In this document: piece by piece, positions 61,688-64,000 of the stretch
How positions within the stretch are numbered: the stretch's first letter is position 1
Layout of the letters: the number at the start of each line of letters is the position of its first letter
DNA from: Corynebacterium endometrii
GTDB lineage: Bacteria > Actinomycetota > Actinomycetes > Mycobacteriales > Mycobacteriaceae
Direction: 5' to 3'
Length of the DNA stretch: 64,000 nt
NCBI RefSeq assembly: GCF_004795735.1
Contig: NZ_CP039247.1
Coordinates: 2,046,001-2,110,000 of the forward strand
Translations under genes and position numbers: made by a program
The notes under the pieces: model-generated
What the model was told of the DNA's origin: nothing
Seen by the model: only the letters and a program-made list of their open reading frames with translations
Database searches by the model: none

Positions 61688-63565
61688 TTGTCAATCCTCG
61701 ACCGTCTTGCCGCATGGACCGGAAAGGCTCGGCCGGCCAGCGCTGCAGCGGACGCTGCCCCAACCACTTCCACGCCCGCGGTTGACGCGCTCAACTCTGA
61801 GGCCATGGGCCATGACACCATGGGCAATATCGCAACCATTGACGCCGCCAAGGCCGCTCCGCCGCCATCCCCACTGGCACCGATTGATCTCACGGACCAG
61901 TCCCAGGTAGTTGGCGTCATGGACATCGCTGCGCGCATCGGCGTCATCCTTATTACCTCGGGCACGTCCAACCCGGATGCGCGGGCGCAGGTCCACTTGG
62001 CGGCGTCGGCGTACGGCCTGCATTATTGCCACATTGACATCCTGACCTCTACGGTGACCATCCATGCAAACATGGTCACCCCGGATGGCCGCCAGCAGCC
62101 GCTGCACGTGTTCCGGGTGGCCCCGCGCATCTCCCTGAACTTCCAGAAGCTCGCCGCAGTGGATAAGCTCATCCGCTCCATACACTCCGGTGCCACCCCG
62201 CCGGCGATGGCGGAGAAGATTCTCGATGAGATTGAGTCCATGGACCCGCCGATTTCCACCTTCACCACGTTGGTTGCGTGGGGCGCCATGGGCGGATTCT
62301 TCTCCCTCATCCTGGGCGGCGGCGCCTTTCAGGCCATCGTCTCCTTCTTCGTGGCCTTTACCATCATGGGGGTCAACACGTACCTGGAGAAGTACAGGTT
62401 GCCGATCTTTTACCAGAACATCGTCGGCGGCTTCATCGCGGTGCTGCCCGCCGCCGTCCTATTCCACTTGGCCACCTATTTGGATGTGGACTTTAGCCCC
62501 AGCCAGGTAATCGGTATGGGCATCATCGTGCTGGTCGCGGGCCTCACCCTCGTCCAGTGCATCGTGGACGGCATCACGGGCGCGCCCGTGACCTCAGCCG
62601 CGCGGCTGTTGGAAGCCGTGTTTTATACCGGGGCCATCGTGGCCGGCGTGGGCATGGGCATCCAGTTCGTGGGATACATCGGATTCGAGCTGCCCCCGCT
62701 GGCCACCGTCGCGCCGCCGGTATACCTGGAGGTACCTTTTCTGATCATCTTCGGTTCCCTGGGCTCGGCCGCGTTCGCCTACGCCTGCTACGCCTCCAAG
62801 AAGGAGACGGTCATTGCAGGCTGCACCGCGGGCGCCGGCATGATCTTCTACTACTTCCTGCTGCTGGTGCTGGGCATTGGCAACGTGGTGACCGCGGGCA
62901 TCGCAGCGATAGCCGTGGGCCTTGCCGGCGGTTTGATGTCCCGCCGCTTCGGCATCCCGCCGACGGTGACCATGATCATTGGCTACACCCCCATGCTGCC
63001 CGGCCTGACGCTCTACCGCGGCATGTACGCATCGCTTAATGACCAGACCATTACCGGCTTCAGGAACCTGGCCACCGCGGTTGCCATCGCGGGCGCATTG
63101 GCCGCCGGTGTGGTTTTGGGCGAGCGCGTTGCCCGCCGCCTGCGCAGGCCGCAGCGTTTCCGCCCTTACAGCGCCTTCCGCAAGATCAGCCGTTACTCCT
63201 ACAACCAGGCCACCCGCTTGGCGGTGCGCACCCGCAGCATTCCTCGCGTTCCCATGTCACCGTTCGCGCCGCGCCACAACCGCCCGGTTCCGCCGCCGGA
63301 ATTTGCAGGCGAACACGCGGGTGTGCGCCAAACGCTCAGCACCTCCTCTTCCCTGCCGTCCCCCACGGAGGACGCGTTCCCCGCGACCACCAGCTGGCCG
63401 GCGCAAACCCCCACGACGTATACCTCCCCGGGCACCGGCGAATGGCCCGAGATAGATCTCGAGGGGCTCGCCGCGGAGCAGCCCGGCGAACGGGCGGATG
63501 GGCAGCGAGACGATTCATCGAAGGCGCAGGACAGGGCGCAGGATACGGGGCGCGCGGACGCGTAG
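61688..63565 (+). CDS. thrE: threonine/serine exporter ThrE
   Basis: ThrE exports L-threonine and L-serine. The core matches the C. glutamicum protein as I remember it: DAAKAAPPPSPLAPIDLTDQ, RIGVILITSGTSNPDARAQV, LIRSIHSGATPPAMAEKILDE and VDGITGAPVTSAARLLEAVF. The N-terminal part is cytosolic with the GTSN motif; about ten membrane segments follow (about 215-505). The start TTG 61688 is supported by AAGGA 7-8 nt upstream; the frame is open to 61619. A Pro/Ser/Thr-rich C-terminal tail of about 110 residues makes this 625-aa form clearly longer than the roughly 489-aa reference. Confidence 0.9.
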   Translation: MSILDRLAAWTGKARPASAAADAAPTTSTPAVDALNSEAMGHDTMGNIATIDAAKAAPPPSPLAPIDLTDQSQVVGVMDIAARIGVILITSGTSNPDARAQVHLAASAYGLHYCHIDILTSTVTIHANMVTPDGRQQPLHVFRVAPRISLNFQKLAAVDKLIRSIHSGATPPAMAEKILDEIESMDPPISTFTTLVAWGAMGGFFSLILGGGAFQAIVSFFVAFTIMGVNTYLEKYRLPIFYQNIVGGFIAVLPAAVLFHLATYLDVDFSPSQVIGMGIIVLVAGLTLVQCIVDGITGAPVTSAARLLEAVFYTGAIVAGVGMGIQFVGYIGFELPPLATVAPPVYLEVPFLIIFGSLGSAAFAYACYASKKETVIAGCTAGAGMIFYYFLLLVLGIGNVVTAGIAAIAVGLAGGLMSRRFGIPPTVTMIIGYTPMLPGLTLYRGMYASLNDQTITGFRNLATAVAIAGALAAGVVLGERVARRLRRPQRFRPYSAFRKISRYSYNQATRLAVRTRSIPRVPMSPFAPRHNRPVPPPEFAGEHAGVRQTLSTSSSLPSPTEDAFPATTSWPAQTPTTYTSPGTGEWPEIDLEGLAAEQPGERADGQRDDSSKAQDRAQDTGRADA

Positions 63566-63671
63566 GGTTCCACCGGGGCCGCACCCGGGACCTAAGTGAG
63601 CGCAGCGGGGACTTTTAGCGTAAACTAGGAGATTTGTAAACGCTTATATCTCTTTCTCGCAGGAGGATTAC

Positions 63672-64000
63672 GTGCCACCTAAGGTCACCGATACTCAGCC
63701 GGTCGCTGAAAACGCCCACGCCCTCGAGGAGAAAACCGCCCTCGATGCTCAGCGCGTGGTTGCTACTTACGCCCAGGATTTCCTGGACGGCGTGACCTTG
63801 ATGTGCATGCTTGGCGTGGAGCCGGAGGGGCTCATTCACCGCAAGGTGCTGGCCGAGCAGGCGGAGTCCGAGCCCAAGAAGACCCGCAAGAAGTCCACCA
63901 AGAAGGCGGCAAAGAAGTCCTCCAAGAAGACCACTAAGAAGGCTTCCAAGAAGGCTACGAAGAAAGCCACCAAGAAGGCGACTAAGAAGGCCACGAAGAA
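63672..64000 (+). CDS. lysine-rich histone-H1-like protein (3' end outside window)
   Basis: A GTG start at 63672 with AGGAGG 5 nt upstream opens a frame that runs off the window after 109 codons. Residues 1-60 are an ordinary acidic-to-neutral domain (AHALEEKTALDAQRVVATYA followed by QDFLDGVTLMCMLGVEPEGL); from about residue 67 the sequence becomes repeats of KK-x-x (KKTRKKSTKKAAKKSSKK and onward), as in bacterial histone-H1-like and HupS-type tails that bind DNA or RNA. I do not recognise the N-terminal domain. Confidence 0.8.
   Translation, partial: MPPKVTDTQPVAENAHALEEKTALDAQRVVATYAQDFLDGVTLMCMLGVEPEGLIHRKVLAEQAESEPKKTRKKSTKKAAKKSSKKTTKKASKKATKKATKKATKKATK

Overview
The window is G+C-rich actinobacterial DNA and almost certainly comes from a Corynebacterium chromosome. 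The evidence is the gene order (murA-ramA-cysK-cysE, actA/cat-dus-phoU-pstBACS-mshD, purM-purF, purD-HIT-phoS-phoR, pqo-MFS-tetR, thrE), which I recall as that of the C. glutamicum cg2829-cg2905 interval, together with a mycothiol synthase, an antigen-85-type mycolyltransferase, a LuxR-type RamA and a MusI-like maltose uptake protein. The species cannot be named from the sequence alone. All homology statements are from reading the translations; no database search was run.

Layout. 1-965: 5' end of a 16S rRNA gene and its leader (minus strand), with murA directly upstream in the same direction. 2299-5549: ramA, cysK, cysE and a small GNAT gene. 5.6-14.6 kb: tRNA genes (Phe-Asp / Asp-Glu / Lys) split by an 8-kb maltose ABC transporter locus (musK, a kinase-like DUF4032 gene, musE, musF, musG, musI). 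This locus is flanked by two identical tRNA-Asp genes and, at its right end, a 170-bp tandem repeat. 14.7-23.6 kb: succinyl-CoA:acetate CoA-transferase, tRNA-dihydrouridine synthase, phoU, the pst phosphate transporter and mshD. 23.6-33.7 kb: compact housekeeping genes (LmeA-like, DAG kinase, nitrobindin-like, pabC, ygfZ, DUF3073, purM, purF, SCP2-like, thioesterase, hemolysin III). 33.9-40.9 kb: two convergent operons for 5-oxoproline (pyroglutamate) metabolism, an NRAMP-fold transporter plus DUF1445 gene facing pxpA-pxpBC-biotin carboxylase-gntR. Both promoters carry the same 18-nt operator. 41.1-53.7 kb: a mycolyltransferase, oligopeptidase B, purC, purB, purD, cutC, an aminotransferase, an exported peptidase and two unassigned genes. 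53.7-59.1 kb: the PhoS/PhoR phosphate two-component system, a D-amino-acid dehydratase-like enzyme and pyruvate:quinone oxidoreductase. 59.3-64 kb: an MFS drug exporter with its TetR regulator, tRNA-Thr, thrE and the start of a gene encoding a histone-H1-like lysine-rich tail.

How parts connect. RamA, CoA-transferase and Pqo sit on acetate/pyruvate metabolism. PhoU, PstSCAB and PhoRS form a phosphate response spread over two loci. Five purine genes (purM, purF, purC, purB, purD) are dispersed. The strongest under-described unit is the 5-oxoproline regulon, whose GntR operator, transporter and biotin-carboxylase partner are all visible here. No CRISPR array, insertion sequence or prophage gene was seen.
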